Source of the DNA: Geomonas oryzae
Lineage (GTDB): Bacteria; Desulfobacterota; Desulfuromonadia; Geobacterales; Geobacteraceae
Assembly: GCF_004117875.1 (NCBI RefSeq)
Contig: NZ_RAHW01000010.1
Location: forward strand, 79,248 to 143,247
Length of the DNA: 64,000 nt
Direction: 5' to 3'
Shown: positions 38,095 through 47,956 of the stretch, one piece after another
Layout: each line of letters starts with the position of its first letter
Numbering within the stretch: the stretch's first letter is position 1
The notes under the pieces: model-generated
Told to the model about the DNA's origin: nothing
What the model saw: only the letters and a program-made list of their open reading frames with translations
Database searches by the model: none
Program-made: the position numbers and the translations under genes

Positions 38095-38927
38095 TAGGCC
38101 GACCGGTCCGAGTCCGACTGCCTTTCCTTGCGCACCACGCCGTACACCACCTCGTAGGTGGCGGGTATCCCCGCTTCGCCTCCGAAATGCTCGCGGTAGC
38201 TCCGCATCATGTCCAGCATGACCCGCCGCTCGGCAAGCCCCTTCCCGCTTGCCGGTGCGGTGCTCCCGGCGCCGATCTTCTTGAGCGAGCGCAGAAGCTC
38301 CGGCACGTCGGGGTGCAGCTCCACCTCCAGCTCGGAACTCACGCGCGCGCCTCTGAAACCGGCCCGCTCGAGCGCTTCCAGCACCTCGGTGCACGAAAAG
38401 AAACTGTGCGTGCGGTCATCCCCCCCCTGCAGCACGCTCCGGTAAGAATCGCGCAACTCGAACAAAGTCTTGTCGCCGAAAAGGGCGAAGCAGAAGACGC
38501 CTCCCGGGTCCAGCACGCGCAGCGCCTCGCCGAACGCCTTGTCCAGACAGGGAAGCCACTGGTAGGTCGAGGTGGAAACGACGACGTCGAAGAAGTCCGC
38601 CTCGAAGGGGAGCGCCTCCGCATCGGCGGGCATCACCCGCACCCGCCGCCCGGCGAGGTTCCCCGCCGCGGTGGCGCACATCCCGGGTGCCAAATCCACC
38701 CCGACGGCCTCCATCTCCGGGTAGAGCCCGGTAAGGCGCGCAAGGAGCCGTCCGGTTCCGGCGCCGATGTCCAAAAGCCGCACCGGTGCAACCCGCTCCG
38801 CCTGCAAAAGCCCGATCACCTTCTCGACCACGCGCCCCTGCACGACGGCGTGACTGTCGTAATCGGCGGCCTGCCGGTGAAACGAATCCCGCACCCTCTC
38901 TCTGTCTATATCTGCCGCCATAACCAC
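38094..38927 (-). CDS. bioC: Malonyl-ACP O-methyltransferase
   Basis: A 277-residue class I SAM methyltransferase. Motif I is RLLDIGAGTGRLLARL, the acidic SAM-ribose region follows, and VVVSTSTYQWL matches the BioC substrate-binding segment. It methylates malonyl-ACP to start pimeloyl synthesis for biotin. It lies 64 nt after bioH in the bioF-bioH-bioC operon. Its last residues are encoded by the GTCCGAC repeat, so the tail is probably not conserved. Confidence 0.9.
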   Translation of the reverse strand: MVMAADIDRERVRDSFHRQAADYDSHAVVQGRVVEKVIGLLQAERVAPVRLLDIGAGTGRLLARLTGLYPEMEAVGVDLAPGMCATAAGNLAGRRVRVMPADAEALPFEADFFDVVVSTSTYQWLPCLDKAFGEALRVLDPGGVFCFALFGDKTLFELRDSYRSVLQGGDDRTHSFFSCTEVLEALERAGFRGARVSSELEVELHPDVPELLRSLKKIGAGSTAPASGKGLAERRVMLDMMRSYREHFGGEAGIPATYEVVYGVVRKERQSDSDRSA

Positions 38928-38991
38928 CTTTCGAATAACGTCCCCTCCCCCGGAGGGGGGAGTTTGCCGGCCGCTGCCGCGTCTGATCTGA

Positions 38992-39768
38992 CTACAGTCC
39001 CGCGATGAACTCCCTGAGCTGCGCGTTGAACTGTTCCGGCCTGCTCATGAAGGGTGCATGCCCGCACCCCGGGTAGATCTCCACGCGCGCTTCCGGAAGC
39101 CGCTCCCCCATGTAGCGCGAGGCCGAGGCGGGACAGACGGTGTCGAGTTCGCCGTGCACGAGGAGCACCGGCCGGTCCACGCCGGGGAGTCCGTCCCGCA
39201 GGTCGGCGCTCGACAGGATGTCCAGCGACCGTAGCGCCGCCTCGGAGTCCGGTCCGCGCCCACCCATCACGATCTCGTGGACGATGCGCTGGTACAGCGC
39301 GTGATCCAGCTCCCCCTCGGCGAACATCCCCTTGAAGAAGTCCCCCATGGTCTTCTGGCGATCACGCCGCAGCCTGAGCCCCATCCCCTTCACCTCGACC
39401 GGGGGCTTGCCGTGCGGGTAGTCGTCGCAGCTTGCGTACCTCGGGTTACCGCCCACCAGCACCATCCCGGCCAGGCGTTCCCTGAGCGCGGGGAAGGCGT
39501 GCAGCGCCACCTGCGTCCCCATGGACCAGCCGACGAGGACCGCATCCGTGAGCGCGTGCCCCTCAAAAAAGGAGACGAGGTCGGAGGCGTAGTCGTCCAG
39601 GGTGTAAGAACCCGCCGGAGCCGACTGGCCGTGCCCCCGCAGGTCCAGGAAGATCAGGCGCGCCGTATCGGCGAGCTCACGCTGAAAGCTCCAGGCCTTT
39701 CCGGACATGGCCCAGCCGTGCAAGAATACCACCGGCCTTCCGGCCCCTATTTCCTGAAAATGCATCAT
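38992..39768 (-). CDS. bioH: Pimeloyl-ACP methyl ester esterase (BioH-type alpha/beta hydrolase)
   Basis: A 258-residue alpha/beta hydrolase. The oxyanion loop is FLHGWAMSG, the nucleophile elbow GWSMGTQ, the acid HGELDTVCP and the catalytic histidine GCGHAPF. Placed between bioC and bioF, it most likely hydrolyses pimeloyl-ACP methyl ester. The family call alone would only say hydrolase. ATG at 39768 (AGAGG 7 nt before) or the next codon is the start; the upstream 11 open codons were discarded. Confidence 0.86.
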   Translation of the reverse strand: MMHFQEIGAGRPVVFLHGWAMSGKAWSFQRELADTARLIFLDLRGHGQSAPAGSYTLDDYASDLVSFFEGHALTDAVLVGWSMGTQVALHAFPALRERLAGMVLVGGNPRYASCDDYPHGKPPVEVKGMGLRLRRDRQKTMGDFFKGMFAEGELDHALYQRIVHEIVMGGRGPDSEAALRSLDILSSADLRDGLPGVDRPVLLVHGELDTVCPASASRYMGERLPEARVEIYPGCGHAPFMSRPEQFNAQLREFIAGL

Positions 39769-39787
39769 GGTAAAACCTCTAAAGCTC

Positions 39788-39886
39788 AACACAGAGGACA
39801 CGGAGGAAAAGCATCCTTTGGTTACTACAAGACAGGTTTTCCTCTGTGCTGCACTGGCTTTTCCTCTGTGACCTCTGTGATCAGGC
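39788..39886. repeat. CACAGAGG / CCTCTGTG inverted repeat cluster
   Basis: Between bioF and bioH a CACAGAGGACACGGAGGAAAA element (39790s) faces several TTTTCCTCTGTG and ACCTCTGTG copies (39835-39880). It is an intergenic repeat within an operon gap of 125 nt and could form stem-loops in the bio mRNA. Confidence 0.65.
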
Positions 39887-39893
39887 TTTTGAT

Positions 39894-41063
<1,170 letters not shown>

Positions 41064-41100
41064 GGCCTCTCCTTTCCGCTCAGGGTGAGTCGAGCCTCTG

Positions 41101-41129
41101 TTATTAGCACAGCGGCCGGGGGACGTCAA
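41101..41129 (-). promoter_or_regulatory. Sigma-70 promoter of the bioF operon
   Basis: On the minus strand TTGACG (41129-41124) and TAATAA (41106-41101) are separated by exactly 17 nt, about 38 nt before the bioF GTG. The -35 box lies inside one arm of the BirA-like operator, as expected for repression. Confidence 0.75.
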
Positions 41130-41154
41130 CCTGACAACCCGCACTGGTTGACAA
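41123..41154 (-). promoter_or_regulatory. BirA (biotin repressor) operator
   Basis: An inverted repeat ACGTCAACC - 14 nt - GGTTGACAA (plus-strand reading). The seven inner bases of each arm are perfectly symmetric. It fits the TTGTnAACC-N14/16-GGTTnACAA pattern known for BirA, with two mismatches in one arm, and overlaps the bioF promoter -35 box. Repression by biotinyl-AMP-bound BirA is inferred. Confidence 0.78.
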
Positions 41155-41286
41155 CTGCATGCGATTATTCAAATATCGCGGCACACCCGGCAGGATTCAC
41201 GCGCCGGGACGTTTGCACTCGGAATGACGATGTGCTACCTTCGCGGTCGGGCAATCTCGGCAGGTAAAAGCGAAAGGGAAGCAGTG

Positions 41287-41808
41287 ATGCGTGGACTAAA
41301 ATATCTGGCGGGCTATTCGGAGCAGGTGACCTCCAAGGTGCAGCGGCTCCTCGAAGCCAACGAACTCGGCAGTGTGCTCCTTTCCAAATACCCCACCCCG
41401 CACGGCTTCACCACGGACCGGTCGCTCTACGACTTCACCATGGGCATAAAGAACGAGTACCTCCGCAAGTCGCAGCCGCTCAGCAAGGTGGTCTACGATC
41501 CGAAGATCAGCGTGATCAACCACGCCTTGGGGCTCCACAGCTTCGTCTCGCGGGTGCAGGGCGCGAAGCTCACCGCCAAAAACGAGATCAGGGTGGCGAG
41601 CATGTTCCGGGTCGCCCCGGTGGAGTTCCTGAGGATGATCGTCGTGCACGAGCTCGCCCACCTGAAGGAGAAGGAGCACAACAAGGCCTTCTACCAGCTC
41701 TGCGAGTACATGGAGCCCGACTACCACCAGCTCGAGTTCGACACCAGGCTGTACCTGACCTGCCTGGAAACGGCCGGGGCGCTCTACAAGGAAAATCCCC
41801 CCGCATAG
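41287..41808 (+). CDS. YgjP/DUF45-family metal-dependent hydrolase
   Basis: A 173-residue protein with the zinc-protease motif HELAHLKEKEHNKAFY at residues 121-136, matching the YgjP/WLM-like M48 group. A YDPKISVINHALGLHSFVSRV core precedes it. The substrate is unknown; no signal peptide is seen, so it is probably cytoplasmic. The start is ATG at 41287 with a weak GGGAAG site; a GTG one codon earlier or an ATG at 41224 are alternatives. It is divergent from bioF, sharing the 41064-41286 gap that holds the BirA operator. Confidence 0.8.
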   Translation: MRGLKYLAGYSEQVTSKVQRLLEANELGSVLLSKYPTPHGFTTDRSLYDFTMGIKNEYLRKSQPLSKVVYDPKISVINHALGLHSFVSRVQGAKLTAKNEIRVASMFRVAPVEFLRMIVVHELAHLKEKEHNKAFYQLCEYMEPDYHQLEFDTRLYLTCLETAGALYKENPPA

Positions 41809-41833
41809 CCCCTTCGAGACTTCCTCCCGCGCA

Positions 41834-41861
41834 TTGACAACGGAAGCCCTCCCGCTAGCAT
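41834..41861 (+). promoter_or_regulatory. Candidate sigma-70 promoter of the small membrane protein gene
   Basis: TTGACA (41834-41839) and TAGCAT (41856-41861), spacer 16 nt, about 50 nt before the start at 41914. Confidence 0.5.
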
Positions 41862-41913
41862 TGAGCTGTCGCAAGATTGGAAAACTCCAACACGGCTGTC
41901 CGCGGAGGTACCC

Positions 41914-42099
41914 ATGTCATTCGCGCTCTACATCATCGGCTTCATCCTCATCATCTCCGGGGTCGCCTGGGCCCTGGTCACCGCAGGCATCGCCGTCTTC
42001 AAGATCGCCATCGTCTGCATCATACTCCTGGGTATCGGCATCCTGACCGGCGTGGTGCACACCCGCCCGAAGGACCCGCCGCGGGGGCCGCTCGCCTGA
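41914..42099 (+). CDS. Small two-helix membrane protein
   Basis: A 61-residue protein made mostly of two hydrophobic helices (YIIGFILIISGVAWALVTAG and FKIAIVCIILLGIGILTGVV), ending in a short basic/proline tail. A strong ribosome site (GGAGG, 5 nt spacing) and its own promoter-like sequence support expression. I recognise no function; similar small inner-membrane proteins are common in Geobacter-type genomes. Confidence 0.75.
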   Translation: MSFALYIIGFILIISGVAWALVTAGIAVFKIAIVCIILLGIGILTGVVHTRPKDPPRGPLA

Positions 42100-42120
42100 T
42101 CGGACGCCTCCTCGTGCCGC

Positions 42121-42156
42121 AAAAAAAGAGACCCGCCGGGTACCCGACGGGTCTCT
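42121..42156 (-). terminator. Terminator between convergent genes
   Basis: An AGAGACCCG / CGGGTCTCT stem with a GC-rich loop. On the minus strand it is followed by seven T residues, so it serves the hydroxylase-family gene that ends at 42183. It may also slow the plus-strand transcript. Confidence 0.85.
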
Positions 42157-42182
42157 TCGCGTTTCCGGCTCCGGCAGCCTCT

Positions 42183-43052
42183 CTAGACTGCCAGCACCGT
42201 CGGCGGCAGCGGCAGCGCCTCCCGTTTCGGCCCCTCCACCTCCACCTGCCTGACAAAGGGCATGCCGAGGGTCTTTGCAAGGGTGAGCTGCGCCGGGTCC
42301 TGGAAGCCGGCAACACCGATGGTCACCGAGTCCTGAAGGACGTTCAGCTTCAGGGTGCGATGCAGGTGATCCGGCCATGAAAAGATGGTGCTCCAGTTGG
42401 AGTCGGTCTCCCACCTGACGACGGAATGGTGGATGCCGTGCATCCTTGGTGTCACGATCAGCCGGCACAGACGCCGCTCGACCCGGTGCGGGAGTCTCAC
42501 GTTCGAGTGATGGAACAGAATCGCCATGAGGGTAAGGGTCTGCCACATGGCAAGGGCGAAGGGGGAGACGCCGATCAGCCGGACCTGGGCCGCCCGCCAC
42601 GGTACGGACAGGAGCAACTCGCCGAAGTGGAAACGAAGCGCCGTGCTCGCGTCCAGATCGAGGTCTACGTGGTGCGGCTTGTGGAAGCGCCAAAGGAGCG
42701 GGATCTTGTGGGTCAGCACATGCCAGATGAACAGCGTGTAGTCCAGAAGCAGAACCGACAGCGCCACCTCGGCAAACCTGGGAAGGCCCAGGAGTTTGAC
42801 CGCCCCCAGCCGGTTTTTCTGCACATGATGGGCTAGGGGAACCACCGCCGGCTTCTCGGCGAGGCCGACCGTGGTCGCCGCGATGAGGGCGAAGGCGGCG
42901 TTGCGTCCGTTTCTCCTCAGCTTGTCTTCCCGCTCTTTCCTGAGCGGGCGTCTGAGTTCCATGACGGCTACGGTTGCCACGGTGCCGACGATCAGCAACG
43001 CGTTCAACCACCGGGGAAGCTCCCGTCTCATCGGGTCAACGGTCCTTGCCAT
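42183..43052 (-). CDS. Sterol desaturase/fatty acid hydroxylase-family membrane protein
   Basis: A 289-residue integral membrane protein with the histidine clusters of the di-iron hydroxylase family in order: HVLTH, HKPHH, HHSNV and HGIHH. Hydrophobic helices lie at the N-terminus and around the second cluster. The family hydroxylates or desaturates lipids using O2 and a diiron site; the substrate here is unknown. The ATG at 43052 is chosen because AGGAGG lies 7 nt before it, against a GTG two codons earlier. The gene is isolated from lipid-metabolism neighbours. Confidence 0.83.
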   Translation of the reverse strand: MARTVDPMRRELPRWLNALLIVGTVATVAVMELRRPLRKEREDKLRRNGRNAAFALIAATTVGLAEKPAVVPLAHHVQKNRLGAVKLLGLPRFAEVALSVLLLDYTLFIWHVLTHKIPLLWRFHKPHHVDLDLDASTALRFHFGELLLSVPWRAAQVRLIGVSPFALAMWQTLTLMAILFHHSNVRLPHRVERRLCRLIVTPRMHGIHHSVVRWETDSNWSTIFSWPDHLHRTLKLNVLQDSVTIGVAGFQDPAQLTLAKTLGMPFVRQVEVEGPKREALPLPPTVLAV

Positions 43053-43077
43053 GTACACCCCTCCTCTGCAACCTCAT

Positions 43078-43590
43078 TCAACGCCCTTTCCCAAGCAGAC
43101 GATGCACCAGTTCAGCGACCACCGTCCATGTTATGTGGTTTCCCATTTCCTTCACGCTTGGCTGCCACGGGATGCGGTTCAGCCCCGGCGACATGCCGAG
43201 CGCCGGCGCGATCACGCCGTCGCAGGCGAAGAAGAAGGGGATCGCGAAGGGGAGCCCGCCCCAGCTGGAAAGTGCCGGGAACCTCCTCCGCAGCCCGCCA
43301 TGGATCGCTCCCCACCCCAGCCCGTAGAGCACGCCGAACACCGCCTTGGCGCGCTCCTTCTCCTCTCTTTTCAGCCTGCGTCCCGCGATTCTTTCGGCGA
43401 AGCGCGGCCCGGCCACCTGGTGCGCCGGCGCCTCGCGCACACGCCGGTCGCGCCTTTTCTGCCTCTCGCTGACCAGCCGGTCCAGGAGCCTGTCCGAGGC
43501 GTTCGCCGCCGCACCGGCAATCAAGCCGGCGGCCATCGCGACAAGGACCGGATGCCTCTGCGTCATCGAACCGTCACTTCCCGTTGCCAT
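43078..43590 (-). CDS. DUF1440 (YagU-like) inner membrane protein
   Basis: A 170-residue protein with an alanine/glycine-rich N-terminal helix (VLVAMAAGLIAGAAANASDR), a basic middle part (about 35-75) and hydrophobic segments around GVLYGLGWGAIHGGL and GLPFAIPFFFACDGVIAPALG. These match the YagU family, whose E. coli member is linked to acid resistance. It lies 25 nt upstream of the hydroxylase-family gene, so the two may be co-transcribed. The function here is not known. Confidence 0.7.
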   Translation of the reverse strand: MATGSDGSMTQRHPVLVAMAAGLIAGAAANASDRLLDRLVSERQKRRDRRVREAPAHQVAGPRFAERIAGRRLKREEKERAKAVFGVLYGLGWGAIHGGLRRRFPALSSWGGLPFAIPFFFACDGVIAPALGMSPGLNRIPWQPSVKEMGNHITWTVVAELVHRLLGKGR

Positions 43591-43724
43591 GACACACCCC
43601 CTTGCGATCTCGCTGTTTTATTTCCAGTGCCCAGCGGAACCTCGCCCATTGTAACGACGCCCGAGCGCCTGTCAATTTTGGGCACCACCCTTTGTCGTCG
43701 CATGGTTTCAACACCGCCGTCGGC

Positions 43725-43752
43725 TTGACCGCATGAGAGGGCGTTTTATAAT
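43725..43752 (+). promoter_or_regulatory. Sigma-70 promoter of the SRPBCC-like gene
   Basis: TTGACC (43725-43730) and a perfect TATAAT (43747-43752), spacer 16 nt, about 50 nt before the ATG at 43802. The remaining gap 43591-43724 shows nothing. Confidence 0.72.
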
Positions 43753-43801
43753 TGGCTAGTTCAAAATACCCGGCAGGCACGACACGCACAAGGAGGCTCC
43801 C

Positions 43802-44251
43802 ATGCTCATCCGCACCCTTCAGGTGGTGGTTCATTGCGAACACAAGACGCTGTGGGACATGCTGGTCGACCGGCTGCACCACCCGGAGCGCTACGCACTG
43901 GGGATCGCCGACGTGCGTCTCTCCGAGGAAGCACCGGATACTTTCATATCCGAGATGACAGTACACGGCGATCCGGTGCGGGAGCGGGTGATTCTGCGCC
44001 CCTACGACGGGGAGATGCGCCACGAACTGCTGGAGCACCCGCAGTTCACCGGCTTCATCGTCCGCAAGATCCTGAAATCGGCCCGGCAGAGCCCGGTGGC
44101 GCCGCTCTACCTCGAGTACGACCTGGATCTCTTACGAAAGTCCCTCCAGGTTCACGGACTGGTACGGGAGGAAGAGGAGATCATCACCGACCTGGAGACG
44201 GAGATGCAGAAGATACGTTCGCGGGCTGAAGAATTGGATGCGAGGGGGTGA
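43802..44251 (+). CDS. SRPBCC/DUF1857-like protein
   Basis: A 149-residue soluble protein. HCEHKTLWDMLVDRLHHPERY, the alternating strands of the middle region and the long C-terminal charged helix (REEEEIITDLETEMQKIRSR) suggest a START/SRPBCC lipid-binding fold of the AtaL/DUF1857 kind. This is a weak family call. The ribosome site (AGGAGG) and promoter are strong. It lies 3 nt before the next gene, so the two are probably an operon. Confidence 0.6.
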   Translation: MLIRTLQVVVHCEHKTLWDMLVDRLHHPERYALGIADVRLSEEAPDTFISEMTVHGDPVRERVILRPYDGEMRHELLEHPQFTGFIVRKILKSARQSPVAPLYLEYDLDLLRKSLQVHGLVREEEEIITDLETEMQKIRSRAEELDARG

Positions 44252-44254
44252 GAG

Positions 44255-44686
44255 ATGCGGGTTAAACTTTTTCTGCTCAACACGGTTGCGGTGGGGATGC
44301 TGACGGCGTCGGCCTTCGCGGCGTCGCCCGACTGGTTCATGCTGGACGAAAACGAGGACTCGAGCTTCTTCTTCGACCGAAGCGGCGTGACCCCGTTGCG
44401 GGAAGGGGTCCTCCAGGTGAGGACGCGGGTGGTGTACAGTGACCAAGGAAGAAAGGATGCCCTGAAGGTCCTCAAGGAGCTGCCGGACTCGGCGCCGCTG
44501 TATGAAACCCTCTACAGCTACGAGATCAACTGCACGGAGCGGGAGGGGCACCTCCTGGCCGCGACCCACCTCGACAGGAAAGGCGGCACGCTGAGAAGCA
44601 CCGACCTCTCCGCCGTCACCCAATGGGAGTACCTCCCCCCCGATACCAGGATGGGGCTCGTCCTCGGACAGGCCTGCACCCGCTAA
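44255..44686 (+). CDS. Secreted surface-adhesin-E-like protein
   Basis: A 143-residue protein with a cleavable signal peptide (cleavage near AFAAS). A small beta domain follows: DWFMLDENEDSSFFFDRSG, VRTRVVYSD and YEINCTEREGHLLAATHLDRKG. This layout, including the INC...R...L.A pattern, resembles the adhesin protein E fold that recurs in small periplasmic proteins of Geobacter. No binding partner can be assigned. It converges on aroC with only 3 nt between the stops. Confidence 0.68.
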   Translation: MRVKLFLLNTVAVGMLTASAFAASPDWFMLDENEDSSFFFDRSGVTPLREGVLQVRTRVVYSDQGRKDALKVLKELPDSAPLYETLYSYEINCTEREGHLLAATHLDRKGGTLRSTDLSAVTQWEYLPPDTRMGLVLGQACTR

Positions 44687-44689
44687 CCG

Positions 44690-45772
44690 TCAACGCTTCC
44701 GGTATTCCTGCCTGAGCACGAGGTCCATGAGCACCAGGGCGGCCATCGCCTCGACGACGGGGACGGCGCGCGGCACGATGCACGGATCGTGGCGCCCCTT
44801 CGCCTCGAGCACCGCTTCGCTGCCGTCGAAGCGAGCCGTCTTCTGCGGCAGCGCCACCGTGGCCGGCGGCTTGAACGCCACACGGAAGTAGACCGGCTCC
44901 CCGTTGGAAATCCCCCCCTGCACCCCGCCCGAATAGTTGCTGGAGGTCCCGAGCCTTTCTCCCTTACTGACGAAGGGGTCGTTGTGGGCACTTCCCAGCA
45001 TGCGGCTGCCGCCGAAACCGGAGCCGATCTCGAACCCTTTGGATGCGGGGATGGAGAGCATGGCATGGGCCAAAAGGGCGTCCAGCTTGTCGAAGACCGG
45101 CTCGCCGAGCCCGGCCGGGATGTTGCGGCAGACGCAGGAGACCATTCCACCTACCGAGTCCCTGTTGTCGCGCACCTGGGCGATCAGGTCGGCCATCGCC
45201 TGGGCCATGGCGGGGTTGCCGCAGCGCACCGGGTGTGCGTCCACCACCTTGCGGGTGATCCCCGCGAGGTCGACCGGCCCGGCATCGATCGCCCCGACGG
45301 CGTCCACCCAGGCGACGATCTCGATCCCGTAACGCTCGAAGAGGTACTTCTCGGCGATGGCGCCCGCCGCCACCCGGCCGATGGTCTCGCGCGCGGAGGA
45401 GCGTCCGCCGCCGCTCGAGGCGCGCACGCCGTACTTCATCTGGTAGGTGTAGTCGGCATGGGAGGGGCGGGGAACCTCCGCCATCTCCTCGTAGTCCCCC
45501 GGGCGCTGGTCGCGGTTATGCACCATGAGGCCGATGGGGGTCCCGAGGGTGACACCCCCCTCGACGCCGGAAAGGATGGTGACGATGTCCTCCTCCTCGC
45601 GGGGAGTGCTGAGCTCGCTCTGCCCGGGACGGCGGCGGTCGAGCTGCGGCTGGATGTCCGCCTCGGACAGTTGCATCCCGGCCGGAGCCCCGTCGATGAC
45701 GGCGCCGACCGCCTTGCAGTGGCTCTCGCCGAAGGTGGAAACCCTGAAGATCGTTCCGAATACCGATGACAT
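44690..45772 (-). CDS. aroC: Chorismate synthase
   Basis: A 360-residue FMN-dependent enzyme with the signatures [38 protein letters not shown] and the later [11 protein letters not shown]. It converts EPSP to chorismate, the last step of the shikimate pathway. It follows glgX by 2 nt, as the third gene of the lnt-glgX-aroC unit, an arrangement with no obvious metabolic logic. Confidence 0.96.
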   Translation of the reverse strand: MSSVFGTIFRVSTFGESHCKAVGAVIDGAPAGMQLSEADIQPQLDRRRPGQSELSTPREEEDIVTILSGVEGGVTLGTPIGLMVHNRDQRPGDYEEMAEVPRPSHADYTYQMKYGVRASSGGGRSSARETIGRVAAGAIAEKYLFERYGIEIVAWVDAVGAIDAGPVDLAGITRKVVDAHPVRCGNPAMAQAMADLIAQVRDNRDSVGGMVSCVCRNIPAGLGEPVFDKLDALLAHAMLSIPASKGFEIGSGFGGSRMLGSAHNDPFVSKGERLGTSSNYSGGVQGGISNGEPVYFRVAFKPPATVALPQKTARFDGSEAVLEAKGRHDPCIVPRAVPVVEAMAALVLMDLVLRQEYRKR

Positions 45773-45774
45773 GT

Positions 45775-47913
45775 TCAGCTCCTTGTCCTGCCCGCCGTGC
45801 GGTTCTTAGCCACGACCACGACGAGGCTGCGGGGTGGAAGACGGTAACTCTCCCCCTCGACGAGCGGCAACTCGTCCCACGGGGCGATGTCGTCCGGGGC
45901 ATCGAGGGAGGTGTCGATCCAGCGGTGCCATCTCCCCCCCGGAAGCTTCCTGGGCGAGGGGAGCATGAAAGAGAGCGGCTCCCAGTAGGCGTTCACCATG
46001 TAATGGAACACGAGGCTCTTCGTGTTGCTGCGGACGGTGAGGGCGATGCTGTGCGACTCGTGGCTCCAGTCCGGCGTCCCGAGGCGGACGCCATGCCACT
46101 CAAGGCGCGCCTGCCCGAGCAGCCGGCTGAGCGAGATGGAATCCGACGACGCCTCGCTCTGCCTGAGGCGTGCCCGGATCAGTTCCTTCGTGAAGCGGTG
46201 GATGTCGGCATGTTCCTCGACCTTGTTCCAGTCGAACCAGCCGATCTCGTTGTCCTGGCAGTAGGCGTTGTTGTTTCCAAGCTGGGTGCGCCGCGCCTCG
46301 TCACCCATCAGGATCATCGGCGTTCCGAGGGCGAGCAGGGTGACCGCGACGAAGTTCTTCACCTGGCGCTTGCGCAGCGCCTCGATGGCGGCATTATCCG
46401 TCGGCCCCTCCACGCCGCAGTTCCAGCTTGCGTTCGCGTCGGAGCCGTCGCGGTTTCCTTCACCGTTCGCCTCGTTGTGCTTTTTGTTGTATGAGACGAG
46501 GTCGTTCAGGGTGAAGCCGTCATGGCAGGTGACGAAGTTGATGCTCTGCTCCGGCTCGCGCTCCTGGTGCCCGTAGATATCGGGGCTTGCCAGGATGCGC
46601 GCGGCAAAGCGGGAAACCATCCCCTCGTCCCCCTTCAGGAAGCTGCGCACGTCGTCGCGGAACTCGCCGTTCCACTCCTTCCAGCTGTCCCCGATGAAGC
46701 TCCCCACCTGGTAGAGCCCCCCTGCGTCCCACGCCTCGGCGATGAGCTTTATGCCTGCCAACGCCGGGTCGGACTCGATGTCCCAGAGGATGGGGGGATC
46801 CTTGAGCGGACGCCCTTGGCCGTCGCGGGAAAGTATGGAGGCGAGGTCGAAACGGAAGCCGTCGACGTGCATCTCCTTCACCCAGTAATGCAGGGAGTCG
46901 ATGATGAGCCGGCGCACCACGTGGTGGTTCGCGTTAAGCGTGTTGCCGCAGCCGGTGTGGTTTAAGTAGCTGCCGTCGGGGGCGAGCGAGTAGTAGACGT
47001 CGTTGGCGAAGCCGCGGAAGCAGAAGGTGGGGCCGTTGTGGTCCCCCTCGGAGGTGTGGTTGTAGACCACGTCGAGGATCACCTCGATCCCGGCCTTGTG
47101 CAGCGCCTTCACCATGTCCCGGAACTCGTCCAGGGGACCTAGCGGTCCCTGCTTGGAGCTGTAGGCGGCGTGGGGAGCGAAGAAGGAGACCGGGCTGTAG
47201 CCCCAGTAGTTGCGCAGCCCGAGGGGAGCGTCGAGAGGGTCGAACTGGAATACCGGGAGCAGTTCCACCGCGGTGATGCCCAACTCCTTCAGGTAGGGGA
47301 TCTTCTCGATGAGCCCCGCGTAGGTGCCGCGTTTGTCGCCGGAGACTCCCGAGGATGGGTGCCTGGTGAACCCGGCCACGTGCATCTCGTAGATGACGGT
47401 ACTGGAATAGGGACGCTTGAGCGGCTGGTCCCCCTCCCAGTTGTAGCCGCGGGGATCGGCCACGACACTCTTCATGGCGCTCGCCGCGTTGTCGCCGGGA
47501 AGGCACGCGTCCCCCCGGCAGTAGCCGTCCGGAACGGCGACGGCACGGCCGTAGGGGTCGATGAGGACCTTGCCGGGATCGAAGCGGCGCCCGCGCTGCG
47601 GTTCGAAGGGACCCGCGACGCGGTAACCGTAGAGCTGCCCCGCGCCGATGCCCGGAACGAAGACGTGCCAGTAGTGGTAGGTGCGGTTCTGTTTAGGATC
47701 GAGGGTGATGACACGGGAAGGGACTGCGTCGTCGGCGCGGTCGAAGAGGAGCAGTTCGACGCCGCTGCAATCCCTGGCGAAGACGCTGAAGTTCACCCCG
47801 CCGGGGGTGACGGTCGCGCCCAGGGGCGAGGTGTTTCCCTTGAGCTGCTCCGCGTTCTTCCTAACCGATCTTCCGCTCGAATTGGCCATGATAGCTTCCG
47901 CCCCGTTGAACAT
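45775..47913 (-). CDS. glgX: Glycogen debranching enzyme GlgX (isoamylase-type GH13)
   Basis: A 712-residue GH13 enzyme. The N-terminal CBM48-like domain (about 25-150) precedes a catalytic barrel with [12 protein letters not shown] (nucleophile), [13 protein letters not shown] (acid/base) and [16 protein letters not shown] (third acid). It hydrolyses alpha-1,6 branches of glycogen limit dextrins. Starts at 47913 or 47889 are both possible; neither has a classic ribosome site, and MANSSGRSV (47889) has a weak GGGG. Confidence 0.93.
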   Translation of the reverse strand: MFNGAEAIMANSSGRSVRKNAEQLKGNTSPLGATVTPGGVNFSVFARDCSGVELLLFDRADDAVPSRVITLDPKQNRTYHYWHVFVPGIGAGQLYGYRVAGPFEPQRGRRFDPGKVLIDPYGRAVAVPDGYCRGDACLPGDNAASAMKSVVADPRGYNWEGDQPLKRPYSSTVIYEMHVAGFTRHPSSGVSGDKRGTYAGLIEKIPYLKELGITAVELLPVFQFDPLDAPLGLRNYWGYSPVSFFAPHAAYSSKQGPLGPLDEFRDMVKALHKAGIEVILDVVYNHTSEGDHNGPTFCFRGFANDVYYSLAPDGSYLNHTGCGNTLNANHHVVRRLIIDSLHYWVKEMHVDGFRFDLASILSRDGQGRPLKDPPILWDIESDPALAGIKLIAEAWDAGGLYQVGSFIGDSWKEWNGEFRDDVRSFLKGDEGMVSRFAARILASPDIYGHQEREPEQSINFVTCHDGFTLNDLVSYNKKHNEANGEGNRDGSDANASWNCGVEGPTDNAAIEALRKRQVKNFVAVTLLALGTPMILMGDEARRTQLGNNNAYCQDNEIGWFDWNKVEEHADIHRFTKELIRARLRQSEASSDSISLSRLLGQARLEWHGVRLGTPDWSHESHSIALTVRSNTKSLVFHYMVNAYWEPLSFMLPSPRKLPGGRWHRWIDTSLDAPDDIAPWDELPLVEGESYRLPPRSLVVVVAKNRTAGRTRS

Positions 47914-47956
47914 GCTCTAGCTGGGAGGCTGTGAGACTCACTTTTCCCCTGTCAGA

